Shown: positions 20,691 to 20,697 of the stretch, one piece after another
Layout: every line of letters begins with the position of its first letter
Position numbering within the stretch: the stretch's first letter is position 1
NCBI RefSeq assembly: GCF_042096055.1
Contig: NZ_JBELMH010000063.1
Location: 1 to 20,697 of the forward strand
DNA: 20,697 bases
Direction: 5' to 3'
Origin: Citreimonas sp042096055
GTDB taxonomy: Bacteria > Pseudomonadota > Alphaproteobacteria > Rhodobacterales > Rhodobacteraceae
Program-made: the position numbers and the translations under genes
Notes under the pieces: model-generated
Seen by the model: the letters and a program-made list of their open reading frames with translations, nothing else
The model's database searches: none
What the model was told of the DNA's origin: nothing

Positions 20691-20697
20691 TGGCGCC

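Noticed and set aside
20501..20697. Open plus-strand frame from an ATG to the right edge
   Set aside because: Its translation is a Gly/Ala/Arg-rich string over GC-rich hairpins, and AGGA touches the ATG with no spacing. High GC alone keeps frames open.

Overview
The window comes from a GC-rich alphaproteobacterium, most likely a Rhodobacteraceae (Roseobacter-group) chromosome. The signs are a class I lysyl-tRNA synthetase, a perfect CtrA-type TTAA-N7-TTAA box, intergenic repeats of a kind common in that family, and a set of typical rhodobacterial housekeeping genes. Most of the sequence is ordinary chromosomal backbone at high GC. Two stretches drop to about 50% GC: the left edge (1-524) and the leader of uvrC (18294-18576).

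Layout. 1-464 (-): a GTG-started, low-GC, partial DUF4145-like zinc-ribbon gene that runs off the left edge. 525-2180 (-): ettA, a ribosome-associated ABC-F ATPase. 2296-2895 and 2958-4445 (+): nadD (NAD synthesis) and dacB (PBP4-type peptidoglycan hydrolase). 4552-4974 (-): a TerB-like protein. 5105-6688 (+): class I lysS. 6762-7178 (+): a secreted DUF4864-like protein whose ribosome-binding site lies inside a long hairpin. 7291-9582 (+): a 763-residue beta-helix protein. 9595-10092 and 10131-10802 (-): a HugZ-like PPOX protein and a small secreted protein that resembles an outer-membrane beta-barrel. 10924-12431 (+): an orphan ParA ATPase followed by a kinase-fold-like protein. 12531-13184 (-): a transaldolase. 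13239-15461 (+): priA. 15585-18293 (+): a tight four-gene run of an S49 peptidase, a 53-residue membrane zinc-ribbon protein, a CaCA-type Ca2+/Na+ antiporter and a pteridine-reductase-like SDR. 18577-20475 (+): uvrC. 20476-20697: intergenic sequence with several hairpins.

How the genes work together. Most transcription units are independent housekeeping functions: translation (ettA, lysS), NAD synthesis (nadD), cell wall (dacB), replication restart and repair (priA, uvrC) and central carbon metabolism (transaldolase). The most system-like unit is 10131-12431. There a probable outer-membrane protein is transcribed away from an orphan ParA plus a degenerate kinase-like partner, and a CtrA-like site lies between them. 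This would fit cell-cycle-controlled positioning of an envelope or cytoplasmic cargo, but that is inference only.

The best non-coding signals are four. A 14-bp stem abuts the start codon of the DUF4864-like gene. A two-hairpin repeat occurs twice, both times between convergent genes, and its first stem covaries. The uvrC leader is AT-rich and structured. Three genes (dacB, priA, S49 peptidase) lack a Shine-Dalgarno sequence and have a -10-like element 7-8 bases before the ATG, which suggests leaderless mRNAs. No tRNA, rRNA, CRISPR array or transposase gene was recognised.
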